This document shows, piece by piece, positions 24,298-46,604 of a stretch of DNA of 64,000 nt. The stretch is from assembly GCA_009746045.1 (NCBI GenBank), contig RPFO01000104.1:2983296-3047295 (forward strand), given 5' to 3'. Below the pieces are notes generated by a model, which searched no databases, was not told the DNA's origin, and was given only the letters and a program-made list of their open reading frames with translations. The stretch's first letter is position 1. Each line of letters opens with the position of its first letter. The position numbers and the translations under genes are program-made. The stretch comes from Mesostigma viride (Eukaryota > Streptophyta > Mesostigmatophyceae > Mesostigmatales > Mesostigmataceae).

Positions 24298-24760
24298 TGA
24301 TCAACCACAAGATGTGGACGCCCCCAGCGGGCTAGAGTAGCCATAGCCCTAGCTTGTACCCATTGGCGTCACTGCCGCTAAGGCAGCCATGCCTAGAATG
24401 TTGCCTAGCTGTGCCAACACACCTAGTCACGTGCCGCCACCGCACGGTACACAACCAGCCATAGCCTTAGCCTAGTCCTAGTACAGCCATGCTACGCCCT
24501 GGCTATGTTCAGATTACTTGCCCACGCTCCTTGCTATGATATGCTCACATGGGTCTTATTGCACCCACAGTTTGCCGGATCGTTAGCCTGTCCTTTTAGC
24601 TAGCCGCGCCCGATTGCAGCTGTGGCATGCCTTTGGCATGAAGGAGACTGGGGGTCTCTGCCCTTTCTCCTGTAGTGCACACACAGGGATTAAAAGCACT
24701 TCGGTGCTCCGTGACTCCCCAACGGGAGCACGAGTTTAATTAATTAATTAATTAGTGCAG
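24298..24760 (+). mobile_element. Retroposon 3' tail (family A) with hairpin and TTAA repeats
   Basis: It follows the ORF1 fragment without any reverse transcriptase. Landmarks are ACACAACCAGCCATAGCC, CACATGGGTCTTATTGCACC, a GGAGA...TCTCC stem around GGGGGTCTCTGCCC, AGCACTTCGGTGCT, and a final nested hairpin. The outer arms of that hairpin are GTGCTCC and GGAGCAC; the inner stem is CTCCCCAACGGGAG. The end is (TTAA)n at 24737-24755. The same tail occurs inverted at 48755-49140. Confidence 0.8.
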
Positions 24761-25404
24761 CTGATTAATGAATTTGTTAGTTACACAACTAGCTGGTCGT
24801 TGGGGAGCTGTGAAGACTTTCTTTGAAGGTCTTGAAGGGCACGGCATGCCTTCAATTAAGAATGGCCGGCATGTCCAACTGAATGATCATGCAGGACAGA
24901 AGCAATGACGAGGTGGCCGACTATACTACGCCTGTGCACCCTCTCGTGTGTGTGCAACACATTGCCGAAAATGCCAGACAAATTAAATGAATCTCCTCTG
25001 TTCCAGCTGCTGCTGGCCCCCTGCTCAGAATGATCCGGTGACAAGCCTGGTATATGACCCTAGTTCTAGCCACTACGATCGGCCATGATGACCCGATTGT
25101 GACCCCAGCATGAGCCCAGCAACAGGCCAACAACAATCATAAGCCCATAGGAACCATGCATTCGACCCATGATAGGTCATTAGGCATTGTGACCCAGTCC
25201 GTCTCATAAAAAGTTAGCCGTTGGCCCTAGGCCTGGAAGCCGTGCTGCCTACTGGCTGCCACGGAAGAAGTGAGCCTTTGCACCCCCTTAAGCGGTGCAT
25301 GGCAAGCTGCGGTGGATGGACAGAATGAGCTTGACGTGGCAATCGCCAAGAGTCATTGGAGGCTCATGGCTCGTGGCGAGTGGCGAGCGGCCCGATGGCG
25401 AGAC
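24761..25404. other. No gene seen
   Basis: AT-balanced sequence without domain signals. It lies downstream of the proposed end of the minus-strand ankyrin/WW gene, so it may hold that gene's 3' UTR. No clear TGTAA was found close to the stop. Confidence 0.3.
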
Positions 25405-36094
<10,690 letters not shown>

Positions 36095-37462
36095 CGTGGC
36101 AGCGGAATGCTGTGGTTGCCGGTTGTGGCTCCGCGCGCTACCGCTGGATCAGCACATGGCTGTGGAATAAACGGTCATCCATAAGGCATTTTATGACTGT
36201 CTACATCGGCAAGAACAATGGAGATCATGTACGCTGTATTGCCGCCGCCAACCTTTTGCTGCCAAACAGGAGCGGGCTGCTGTAATTCAGCTAGGGTATT
36301 GACATAATTACGTGGTTGATTGCTGGCGGGCGTATACGAGCGGTCAGGTTTAGCAGGATGCTGTTTGGCTCGCGAACGCGATGGAGGACTCAGGACAAAC
36401 GTTTGTCCAAGTCAACGCCATAACGAGATTCGTGACTTATAATGAAAGCGAGGTGGATTTGTTACGACGCATGTTCTCAGTTTGGGCTGGGTCGAGACCC
36501 TCGAGTAATCTAGATATTGCAACCCATGTCAAGTACCCCACCTTGGCAGACTGGCACAACCTGTTGGCCTTTCACCAACCAGCAGAAACCAAAACGCCCG
36601 TCTGCACTGACCCCCCACAGTGTCAGCAGAGTATTTGTGTCAGCAGGCCCAGTACGTAGCCAAGTGGCGAATCACCGTTTATGTCCCCCTTAACAGCTAA
36701 CACCGAGCAAGTTACAGCGTTCCTCAATCCTCATCAGTCCTGTGAATCCTGGTCGACATGGGCAACAGCTGCGAGTGCCACGTCATTGGCTGGGGAAAGT
36801 TGACAGTACAATTAATTATTTGGGCTATTAGCTACCATCGGCGATCACATTCCCGATTTCCTTACTACAGTAGCCAATGTGAATGTATGGGAAGCGAGGT
36901 GGTAAGTGGAAAAGGATGGCGAGATAATTACGGCGAGAGCAGATACCGAGGAGCTAATAACTGACGATAGAATGGGCTGGTGAATAGAATTATGTTCTTT
37001 CCATGAAGAGGTCTCCTTTCACACACCTACAGGCATGTATCGAGCTCAACAGTGGATGGAATGGCCCCGTGGAATTGCGCTTTCCTGAACCGATGGAATT
37101 TGCTGGGCGCGCCAACTTGCCATCGTAGCGTACTGTCCTCGGACGCCATCATGAGCCACATATGCAGAGCATGGGCGCCCCCGAAGTATGTCAACGCAAG
37201 GAGCAGAGAGAAATATGGAAAGACATTCCCGCATGAGCACGGAGCGGCCCTCTCTGTCCACGGTCCAGAATGACTGGTCAAACCGAAATCGCCTAACATC
37301 CTCGGAGGCGATGGCACTTTGGGGGTGCATTTTAGACAACGCGGCTCACTCGTTCACCTGTAGTACAGCGTCGTAGGCAGGCTGATTACATAGACCAACA
37401 TGAGCGATTGTATTGCCTGACTCGTGTTGGTCTCTCCGCAAGTCGCGGCCGATACAAGCGAT
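36095..37462. promoter_or_regulatory. Divergent intergenic region between ankyrin/WW gene and PARP16
   Basis: It lies between the proposed start of the minus-strand gene and the PARP16 start codon on the plus strand. If both starts are right, it must hold both promoters. No TATA box or known element can be assigned by eye. Some of it may instead be unrecognised upstream exons. Confidence 0.4.
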
Positions 37463-37589
37463 ATGCCGATGCAAGCGACGCTGTTCGAGATCGAGGAAGC
37501 TGTGCTCCAGCGGTGCCGAGATTGCCCGATCGGGGCGCACCTGCAAGTGGTGGCTTTTGCGCAGGCTCTTTCCTCACGGAGGGACTCGG
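37463..37589 (+). CDS. PARP16: PARP16 exon 1
   Basis: It starts MPMQATLFEIEEAVLQRC and ends SSRRDS at the donor TCGG then GTACGT (phase 1). It is the first Met after an in-frame stop at 37418-37420. Joined to exon 2 it gives RRDSACSPFPKHI, matching the family's N-terminal ...RDSVLRPFP-type element. Confidence 0.85.
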
Positions 37590-40184
37590 GTACGTGGCGG
37601 TTAACGAGTAAGGCAACTTGTCTCTAGGGGGATAGTAACACGACAAGCGATTATGGTTAATAGAAGCGGCAGGAAATGGCGGGGAAGGCTAGCACTCGGT
37701 TGGGAGCCCATAAAACGATCATGAGCTTTGAAGGTAACAAATAATTAACAATGTATCAATTAATTGTTTGAGCACAACCACAGAACAGCGTTTTTCCCCC
37801 TTCAGCTCAAGCCTGCCCTGCCCTGCCCTGCCCTGCCCTGCCCTGCCCTGCCCTGCCCTGCCCTGCCCTGCCCTGCCCTGCCCTGCCCTGCCCTGCCCTG
37901 CCCTGCCCTGCCCTGCCCTGCCCTGCCCTGCCCTGCCCTGCCCTGCCCTGCCCTGCCCTGCCCTGCCCTGCCCTGCCCTGCCCTGCCCTGCCCTGCCCTG
38001 CCCTGCCCTGCCCTGCCCTGCCCTGCCCTGCCCTGCCCTGCCCTGCCCTGCCCTGCCCTGCCCTGCCCTGCCCTGCCCTGCCCTGCCCTGCCCTGCCCTG
38101 CCCTGCCCTGCCCTGCCCTGCCCTGCCCTGCCCTGCCCTGCCCTGCCCTGCCCTGCCGTGCCCTGCCCTGCCCTGCCCTGCCCTGCCCTGCCCGCTTGGA
38201 ATTCCTTTCCCCCTTCCCCCCCCCCCCCCCCCCTCCCCAACCCCTGTCTCATGGGAGCCCTTGGCTACCCTACGCTGCACACTGCTGTGCTGAAGGAATC
38301 TCAACCCGGTGCTTCACTCAGAATTGCTGCCCCTCTCACTTTCTCTTGCATTTTCTCTTGCATGTAGCTCTCATTTTCGATTGCACTCTTGCTTATTTCC
38401 CGATCTGTCAACCCTTCACCCCCTTCCCCCCTGCTTCCCCCCTCCCCCAACTCACCTCCCCCCCTCACCCCCTCGCCCAACACCCCTAATTCCCACCCAC
38501 ACCCATCCACTCGACCCCCCTTTCCAGCGTGCAGCCCCTTCCCGAAGCACATCTTCCCCCCCCAGGAAGGCGACGGCCACCTGAGATCCGCAAGGGCCCT
38601 CCTGCGACACCTGCCTGATCCCCGCACACTGGCGACATCGCATCATCCTGCTCTCACATCAAGCTCTCATCAAGCCAGCTGCTCTCATCAAGCTCTCACG
38701 ACGTCAAGCGGTACGACGCCTCAAACATCACCTGGTACGCAGGCAGCAGCTGACGTCAGCACGTTGCCCGGACCGCGGAAACTAATTTTAGATGCGGCGG
38801 GGGCACCTGTCTCAGAGGACGCTCTCCGTTTGCTCCACTGGATCTTGCAAACGCGGCGGCGATTGAGGATGGGGATGGACACGCCCGAGGGCATGGCCCG
38901 CTGTGCTAGCATACGCCCCTTCTTCCACATGGCCGTTACGGCACTTGGGTCGATGGCAGCTGGGTCAATGGCAGCGGGGTCGATGGCAGCAGGGTCGATG
39001 GAAGCGGGGTCAATGGCAGCTGGGTCGATGGCAGCTGGGTCGATGACAGGATGTGCAGGCCTGGTGACTGCAGCAACAGGCATGGCAGGGGCAGACGCAG
39101 CAACAGCAGCAGCAGGAGAAGGAGAGAGAGGGGCAGCGGCGGCAGGAGGTGGAGAAGGAGGAGGAACAATTGCAGCAGCAGAAGCAATGTCAGGTGCAGC
39201 AGGGGCAAGGCCAAAAGTAGGGGCAGGAGGAGGAGGAGGAGCGTTGGTGCCAGCAGCAAGTACACATGTCCACCCGGCTCTCCCACCCGAGTGCACCCAC
39301 CTACTGCCGGACGTCACGATGGATATCGAGGATGAGGGCAGCGCCGCTTTCCAGCGTGCCAGGAACGCCTATGGCAGTATTATGGCGGTGCACGGGACGG
39401 CGGGGGACAGCCTGCACAGCATCCTGCGATGCGGTGAGATTCAATACACCACAACTAGGTGGTGCAAAGTAGGAATTGCTTTAATATTCATTGCTATAAA
39501 TAACATTGCAACTTCATGTGTGTGTGCTGTGTGCTGCTGGGTAGCGTATTACTCAACTGATCAGTGCCTTTGTGACAGATGCAAGGGCAGAGTAAATGCC
39601 CGCTTGGCACATGTGCCAGGTAGCACGGATGCTAGTGCGGAGAAGTGCAAGATTGAATAGGGGTGCACATGCGGAGGAGCGCGAGCTTAAATAGGGATGC
39701 AGGTTTGCTCGTTGCTTCTCTGCTGCCACTCATGCGTTGCCCACCGCATGGTGGGGATTGAGCCGGTCGGTTTGACTTGTGGCTTTACTTCCTTTTCGCC
39801 TTAGCCATCTGACGGTGACTGTCTTTCACTTCGCGTGGCTGCCTTTTACGGACGGTTTCCTTGACGAAATTCTACCTGATGTGTTTCCTCTAGTTTCTCA
39901 TGGCCCCTGGCCCCTTAACGGTGCTCTGGCACTACCGAAATGTCATTCCACCTGTTCTCTACAGCACCTGCCCAAGGCACCTACTTCCCTACCATTTCCC
40001 CATCACACTGCATCCTTATTCTGGCCACCGAATTGTGCCCCTGGCCTGCTTCTCCCGTCACACAAGCATTCCATCACCACCGCCGCCGCCACCACCACCA
40101 CCACCACCACCACCACCACCACCACCACCACCACCACCACCACCACCACCGCCACCGCCACCACCACCACCACCACCACCACCA

Positions 40185-40224
<40 letters not shown>

Positions 40225-43200
40225 CGCCACCACCACCACCACCACCGTTACCACCGCCACAACACGCACAGGCCTGCTCAACCTGGCAGGGACCAAGCAC
40301 ATGCGAACCGGGGCAGTCTTCGGCGAGGGCGTCTACTTCTCCACCGACGCTTCGGTCGCCTTCACCTTCTCCAAGCCTTCGAACACGGGGGCTGACATCT
40401 GGCCCCACGCGGCCCCCTTTGTGGGCACCAGCCGCTATGTCTTTGTGGCCGAGATCGCGCTGGACCCCTCCTTTGTGAAGTATGACAGCAGTTCCGGCGG
40501 CGCTGGCGATGCAGCTCGGTCGATGTCATCTGGTTCTGCATCGGGGGCAGGTATGTTTGCAGGGGTGCGAATCGACTCATGAGACAATGCTGGCAGCCGT
40601 GCCAGCGAGTTAGCAGCCGGCCCCCGGACAGCTTCTTCTCCCCGCAAGCCTCTTCTTGTTCTGCTGGAGCAGGTAACGCAATGCGCGCCATGGCAGGAAT
40701 GAAACCACTGGTAATAGCAACGAAATGATCCTGCTGGCAGTAGAGAGAGTTTTTCTGAAAAGTAATGCCAGCTGGGAATCCCAGAGGGGGGATCCTGCAA
40801 ATGCTGTCCGCTGGAGTGCAACCGGGATAGCGGCAACCCTATCGCGGGGGGGGATGTCACATGGCCACCGACCACATGCACATGCGCACGTGCTTTTCCG
40901 CCCAGCTGCGTTTATACCGGCGCATGGCCCCGGTGCGACTAGTATCCACGCAACTGGGCATGCGGGTGGGTGGCGTTGATCCTTGGGGTCATGATCTCAC
41001 GAGGAAACGAGCCATTATTTACATCCCGCGTTTTTAAATACCAGCCATGTGTGTCTCGGGATGCCAGGCCCGTCCCCCCGTCCGTGTGGCTCGGAATGGC
41101 AGGCCCGTCCCCCCGTCCGTGTGGCTCGGAATGGCAGGCCCGTCCCCCCGTCCGTGTGGCTCGGGATGCCAGGCCCGTCCCCCCGTCCGTGTGCCTCGGA
41201 ATGCCAGGCCCGTCCCCCCGTCCGTGTGTCTCGGAATGGCAGGGAACGAAAAGTTGATTAATAAATAAGAAGCAAGTTCTACACCTTCCCAACCTAAAAA
41301 CTGTTTGGTGTTTCGTAATGCCAGGTTTGGTATGCCAGGTTCACCACGCGGGTTGTGTCCCCCCTTCTCCAACCCAAGGGTCAATGAAGGGGGTGGACCC
41401 CACTTTCCCGTGTCAACACACCTGCGGGCACTGGTATCTGGTGGTTGAAACAAACATGTATTGTTAAGGGGGTGGACCCCACTTTCCCGTGTCAACACAC
41501 CTGCGGGCACTGGTATCTGGTGGTTGAACCAAACATGTATTGTTAAGGGGGTGGACCCCACTTTCCCGTGTCAACACACCTGGGCGCCCTTGAGCACGTG
41601 GTGGTGTGATGCGTCTGCGTGTGCATCGTCCTGTGGGCAACGCTCTCGGCCGACCCTCACATCATTTTCACCATCCTTGAACAGTCATGCGGCGTGTATA
41701 TGGTCTATCTGTGTACACGCCTGTGTATTAACGTTTGCCAGCAGTTCCCATGGATCGCCCTATTATGCCCGCCGATGCTGATCACTTGAATGATCAATGA
41801 GTTTGTGCGTGCGCGTGCATCGCTACGCATGATTGTAACGCCTCGCTGCGCATGATTGTAACGCATCGTTGCGCCCCAGAGGCAGTCCCCATCTTCTGTC
41901 GTTCAGCGCCCGCTAATCTCGACATGCAGTCCCCGTTTCCTGTTCTTATTCTGTCATACTGGGCCCGCCACTCTCGAACCACACCTCGACATGCAGCCCC
42001 CGCTTCCTGTTCTCTTTCTGTCATGCCGGGCCCGCCACTCTCGAACCACACCTCGACATGCAGCCCCCGTTTCCTGTTCTTATTCTGTCATGCCGGGCCC
42101 GCATCCCTCGAACCACACCTTGACATGCTACCTCTGCCAACATCTTCATCGCCACAACTGTTACTACGGCTTCGCAAGGCAGCGCTCTTTGGATAATGAA
42201 AATGCCGTACCTGCCCGTGCGTGTGTTGCGTATGCCAGTGGTAGATCACGTGGTCCGTAACACGATGACGTGCCTGCGTGTCGCTGCCTCGGCCGTTGTC
42301 CCGCCCGCCAGCAGCCCCCGCCGATCATCCCATACGGTGGGTTCACCCACCCTTGGCTAATGCGTTTTGTCTAATGCGCGTCGTTGCGTCTGCCCGTGTA
42401 TCCGTCCCTCCGTCACGACCGTATCACCTTGCCGCCTTGGTTGCATCCGCCAGCGGTCCGCGTCGACTCGCTACGCAAGGGAGAGGACGAGCTGCCCCCC
42501 ACGTACCTGGTGGTGGCCAACAGCGACCTGATCCGGCTGCGCCACCTGCTGGTGTACGCGGAGCCAGCACTGCCATCCGGCACGTTCACGAGGAGCATGC
42601 GCAATTACACCCGTGCGGACGCTTCAACAGAAAACGTGCAGGACCACACCCGTGATGGCACAAACATCGGCGGCTTACTCAGCAATGCCAGCAACGTGCG
42701 CAGCGACACCGGGAGCTCTCAAGTGCTCCTTACCGCCAGCGAGGTCCTGACCACCGGCAGCTGTCACGATGCCTCACACTGCACAGAAGGTGATTTCAAG
42801 CTTGGTAACAACAACAACAACAACGTCAGCAGGGTTTTTGTTCCAGCGGCCGATGGCGTGCGAGCCCCGGCCGATGATTCCTGGGCTGATGCCACGTGCT
42901 GTCATAATCCTGGCACGGTCACCTTGTCTGGTCGCGATGCCGGTAGTGCTGATGCCACCCATCATCATCTTGTTAATGCCGGCGACGTCGCGGCATCGAA
43001 TGGCTTTCATGGGTGCAACCCCATCGGCATGCCCACTGGCTTTACCACGGCTGGCCTTACTCGCGACCAGTCAACTAATCACCATGTCGCCTCAACCAGT
43101 GGCCTTCATGCTGTCGTCACCCCGTCAAGTGGCCTCAATGGCATGATGACCGTCTCTGGTGGCCCGGCTCCCACTTGTCCGGCAGATCCTCCCCTTCAGC

Positions 43201-44342
43201 CCGACGGCCCAGGGGACACGGGTGCGCCGGGGTATGGGCGACGCCATGCGGGTAGGCCGCGGGGCCATCTTGCCCAACAGCAGGGAGGTCTCCCCTCGGC
43301 GGCGCAGCAGCATGCCACGGGCGGCGAGTGCCAAGTGGACTCAACGCGCCAAGTCAGCCAATTACCAGGTGCTGATGGTGATATCGGCATCTCCCTTTGC
43401 CTGCGGAGCAATGGCTACGGCGCTGGGTTATCAAACAACGCACAAAGACATGGGTTACACAGGGACAGAGGAGGCCTATCGGATGGCAGCGGTTCTGGCA
43501 GCCTATCGAATGGCAGCCTGTTAGTGGATACCCAGCTGGGCATAAGTGCCACAGATTATACCCAGCCGGGCACGAGCGGCCCATATTCGACGCAGTGGAT
43601 GGCTGCCGGGGATGCGCCAGCGCCAGCTCATCACCAGGGGGCCACTGCACCCGCCTTGTTAGTGCCAGATGCTAGCGGCGCCAACACCCCCGTATTGACG
43701 GATGGCAGCATGGCAGGTGGCAGCGGCATGTTGACAGACGGCAGCCAAATAGCCGGGGGCGGTTGCCAGAAGGACCCCAGCGTGGCTACTGCTGGCTTCC
43801 AAGGCTCATCAGTGAGCAGGGGCAGCGTGGAGGAGGCACTCACTGCGGAGGCTAGCCATGTTCCTGAGCCATCCATGGAGGGGTCGGGTGGCCCGGTAAC
43901 AGGCATGCCTTGTGTGGGCCATCAAGAGCAGGCATCCTTGCGCCAGAGGAAGGCGCTGCCAGTTGCCGCGGAGGGAGCGAATCTGTCACGCGAGCCATCT
44001 GAAGGTGCTGCTGCCTCAGTGGGTGGTGGGAGGGCCGACCACCAGGGAGGGCATGCCATCCCTCAGGTCCCAGGGGTTGCCCCGATGTTGCCCAGGGGAC
44101 AAGGGAACGCAGGGTACACGATAGCCCAGAGTGTCCGGGTTGTCCCAGGCACGCACAGGCACGAAGGCTTTGCCTGCTCATCGATTATCGTGCTATACGT
44201 TTTGCTCTTGCTGGTGATTGGCGCAATGCAGTCGGAGATGGCACGAAGGAGGGGCCTTCTGTCCATCTTCCTGCCAGCCTGGCAGCAGGCGTGTGGGTTG
44301 TTCAGGACGGCGGTGGCAGAACTGTGGGAACTGTTTTTGTAG
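37463..44342 (+). CDS. PARP16: PARP16-type mono-ADP-ribosyltransferase
   Basis: Animal PARP16 transfers single ADP-ribose units from NAD+ and is tail-anchored in the ER, where it acts on stress sensors. Four exons (37463-37589, 38528-39433, 40272-40550, 42454-44342) join with matching phases into 1,066 residues. The family's H-Y-Y triad is present: H331 in AVHGTAGD, Y366 in FGEGVYFSTD and Y455 in PTYLVVANSDL, the last replacing the Glu of polymerising PARPs. The helical N-terminal domain is present (FEIEEAVLQRC; CSPFPKHIFPP). A hydrophobic segment at about 1013-1030 (IIVLYVLLLLVIG) matches the tail anchor. Human PARP16 has 322 residues; the extra length is a GSMAA-type linker in exon 2 and some 530 low-complexity residues before the anchor. 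ER location is inferred from the family. Confidence 0.92.
37811..38191. repeat. CCCTG pentanucleotide array
   Basis: About 76 units, almost perfect, with one CCGTG variant near 38156. It lies in PARP16 intron 1. The tract and the pyrimidine-rich stretch after it (38195-38526) lead into the acceptor TTTCCAG of exon 2. Confidence 0.99.
38528..39433 (+). CDS. PARP16: PARP16 exon 2
   Basis: It holds the helical domain (PVSEDALRLLHWILQTRRR) and an inserted low-complexity linker with GSMAA repeats (about 38945-39250). The first part of the ADP-ribosyltransferase fold follows, with the catalytic His and LHSILRC. It ends TGCG then GTGAGA, phase 1. Confidence 0.9.
39434..40271 (+). other. PARP16 intron 2 with CCA repeat up to the acceptor
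   Basis: It contains a CCA/CCG trinucleotide array at about 40075-40262, which ends 9 bases before the acceptor GCACAG. The array therefore replaces an ordinary pyrimidine tract. Nothing else is recognised. Confidence 0.85.
40272..40550 (+). CDS. PARP16: PARP16 exon 3
   Basis: The first two bases complete the Gly codon of ILRCG. It encodes LLNLAGTKHMRTGAVFGEGV and YFSTDASVAFTFSKP, the most diagnostic PARP stretch, with the catalytic Tyr. The donor is GGCAG then GTATGT, phase 1. Confidence 0.95.
40551..42453 (+). other. PARP16 intron 3 with three minisatellites
   Basis: It carries about five to six copies of a 35-bp unit (GGCAGGCCCGTCCCCCCGTC; 41045-41240), two and a half copies of a 79-bp unit (GGGGGTGGACCCCACTTTCC; 41387-41582), and three copies of a 67-bp unit (CGAACCACACCTCGACATGC; about 41930-42125). 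No exon is seen; phases of exons 3 and 4 join directly. Confidence 0.85.
42454..44342 (+). CDS. PARP16: PARP16 exon 4 with tail anchor
   Basis: The acceptor is CGCCAG. It opens with VRVDSLRKGEDELPPTYLVV and LIRLRHLLVYAEP, the last strands of the catalytic fold. A long Gly/Ser/Ala/Thr-rich linker follows, then the membrane segment, and the protein ends ELWELFL before TAG. The linker has no recognised domain. Confidence 0.9.
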
Positions 44343-44412
44343 GCGGCCCATAGCCAACGTGTCCATCTTTATTTTGGTACAGTAGCCTTTAGGTTATTAT
44401 GTATTGAAGTTT

Positions 44413-44417
44413 TGTAA
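44413..44417 (+). promoter_or_regulatory. Candidate TGTAA polyadenylation signal for PARP16
   Basis: TGTAA 71 bases after the PARP16 stop, in AT-rich sequence. A second one follows near 44468. Spacing and base composition fit a green-algal 3' UTR. Confidence 0.5.
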
Positions 44418-44499
44418 CCAAAACCTTGAATTTGTTTATATATTTTGACAGAGGTGTAGGATGAAAGCTGTAAAAAAGTATGGTGTGCTCCCTTGTCAC

Positions 44500-45300
44500 C
44501 TGACAGGCAGTGAGCTGCCTTCGCCTTCTACTCTGTGGCTGCATGTGTGCCCTTAACACGCATGCAAATTAAAATAAAACCAACCATGCTGTACATAACC
44601 ACTACGTACATAGATCGCACCGTGCCGGGCGTCATGGCATGCACAGGCATGCCTGAAGTGGAAATTTGTGCGTGTACAATGTACTGTGACTTCGATATCG
44701 ACGTGGAAGAGTTTCATGTGCAGGTGGTACACAGGGTATATGTACACAAGCATGCGCTCATGCACGCAACCCCGCCAAAGCTAAACGCGATCTGGAAAAA
44801 GAGCTTTCCGGCTCCCAGCACAACCCACTCGCCATCGTTCTCGCCCAGCCGTCTTGATTACCCGCAAACCCATCGTCACGCGCCTCGCCTGAGCCCAAGA
44901 ACCCCTAGCACCAATGCTCAGGTGACGCAACCTTGACATCGCCATCCCATAGCGCAATGCCAATGCAGGGTAGAACGTAGCCATGCATAGCCTAACCAGC
45001 CGTAGCCAACAGGCATCCGCCAGCCTAGCCGGCATGCGCATAGCACTGCTTGTTTGCTCGTGAACGTCTCCATCACAATGGAATGTTCACACAGGACATT
45101 AGATATTGCACCCACAGGGGTGCAATATGCAGGGGATGTCCCGGATCGCGTAGTATATCGTTTAGTAACGCGCTGCCAATTCCTGAATGGCAGGACAGCT
45201 ACCGTATTATGCTGTACAAAAACTTGAAGGTTCCCCTGACGACCCTGCCAGCGCTACTGCGGAGTCTGCATCCAGAGCGCTGCACTCTAGTTGTAATTCA
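44500..45300. other. No gene seen
   Basis: Mixed sequence between the PARP16 3' end and the LINE fragment. 44930-45130 resembles parts of the family A retroposon tail (AGCCATGC, TGCACCCACAGGGGTGCAAT). No coding potential was recognised. Confidence 0.35.
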
Positions 45301-45304
45301 TCAG

Positions 45305-46345
45305 TATGATCCTCAAACGCCTTCGATCTGCTCTCGACCGTCACCTTGGGGAGAGTCCAATGGGCTTTTGTCCTGGGTGCAATACCGACCGTCATGGCCA
45401 TCTTCGTCGCGCACCGCCTCTTCGAGGAAATCCGGCTCTCTTGCAACCTGGTGAGTTTCCCGCCATCCTGCCGGATCTTCGTCGACTTCATCAAGGCTTT
45501 TGATTCTGTCCTCTGGGACGCTCTATGGGCTGTACTTGCTCGCGCTCGCGTCCCCACTCCCCTGATTACCGTCCGATCTGCATGCACGCTGTATGCATGA
45601 GGGGTCGACCACTTTGGTGCGCACTCAACTCGGCTTCACCCCGACATGTCCACTGCAGACCGGCGTCTGGCAGGGTTGCGTCCTGTCGCCGTACCTGTAT
45701 ATATTATTGTGGTGGATTATGTTATGCGCCAGGCATGTGCCCACTAATAATGCTAGCATTTCTGGCCGTGCCCCGGCCTGGCCTAGTGGTCACAAACGAG
45801 CTTGGGGAAGGGGGGCCGACCACTGAACACTGAGGCAGAATTTACTCGCTGACCTCATTTATGCCGACGATATCACGCTCATGGAGAAGCCGGCGTCTAC
45901 CCGGCAACTTTGGCTGGACTGCCTGGCGCTCGAGGCTTGGGCTGTTGGTCTAGAAATCAGCCCGGCCCAAAACGCCCAGGCCCTGCATGGCTCTCGGCAT
46001 GGCCGGGCCCCCGCCCCCACTCCGCCTCTTAGACGACGTCGAGGTCAACTACCCTACTTCAGGCCGGCCGCTTCAAGCTGCTCGGCAGTTGGCTTCCCCA
46101 CTGGCAGCGAGGAGGACCTGACAACACGGATAGGCATGGCGTGCCGGCGCAACTCCATGACCACCGCCGCTGGTGGAGCAACCCCGCCCTACCCCGGATC
46201 GTCAAGCGTGACCTCTTCAAGGTCGTCGATCATTCTGACGATCCTTACTGACATACGGCGCCGAGACCTGGACACTGACACAGGAGCTGGAGCAACGACT
46301 CGACGGCAACGTCACCAACAAGATGCTGCGCAATTACGGCCCTTA
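45305..46345 (+). pseudogene. LINE reverse transcriptase fragment, frameshifted
   Basis: Successive reading frames give parts of one non-LTR reverse transcriptase: ILKRLRSALDRHLGESPMGF, IFVDFIKAFDSVLWDALW (first catalytic Asp), LQTGVWQGCVLSPYLY, then YADDITLM at 45860-45883 (the YADD active site), followed by thumb-like sequence. Frameshifts and stops interrupt it and the endonuclease is missing, so it is a fossil. It is followed by a family B tail with TTAA repeats. Confidence 0.88.
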
Positions 46346-46604
46346 ATAACATCCCCGGCCTTTGGTTTGCTGCACATTAGTAAGGAGGATTTGTACGCTG
46401 ATTTGCCCTATTATGTTTCCCACATTTTTAGGCACTGTCAGGCGCCTGGGCCTATCCGGGCACCTGGCCCGCACATGCAGATCAGGTAGACACATCAAAT
46501 AGACTAGCCCAGTGGCACCAAGCCCGCCCAGCCTGGACGTACGTTATATCCTCACCTGGCGTGCCCCAGGCCGCGCGCGCGGCAGGGCCGCCACCCGTGG
46601 ACGT

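Noticed and set aside
37719-38252. Ala-Gly-Gln-Gly-Arg protein on the minus strand
   Set aside because: It is a reading of the CCCTG array in PARP16 intron 1.
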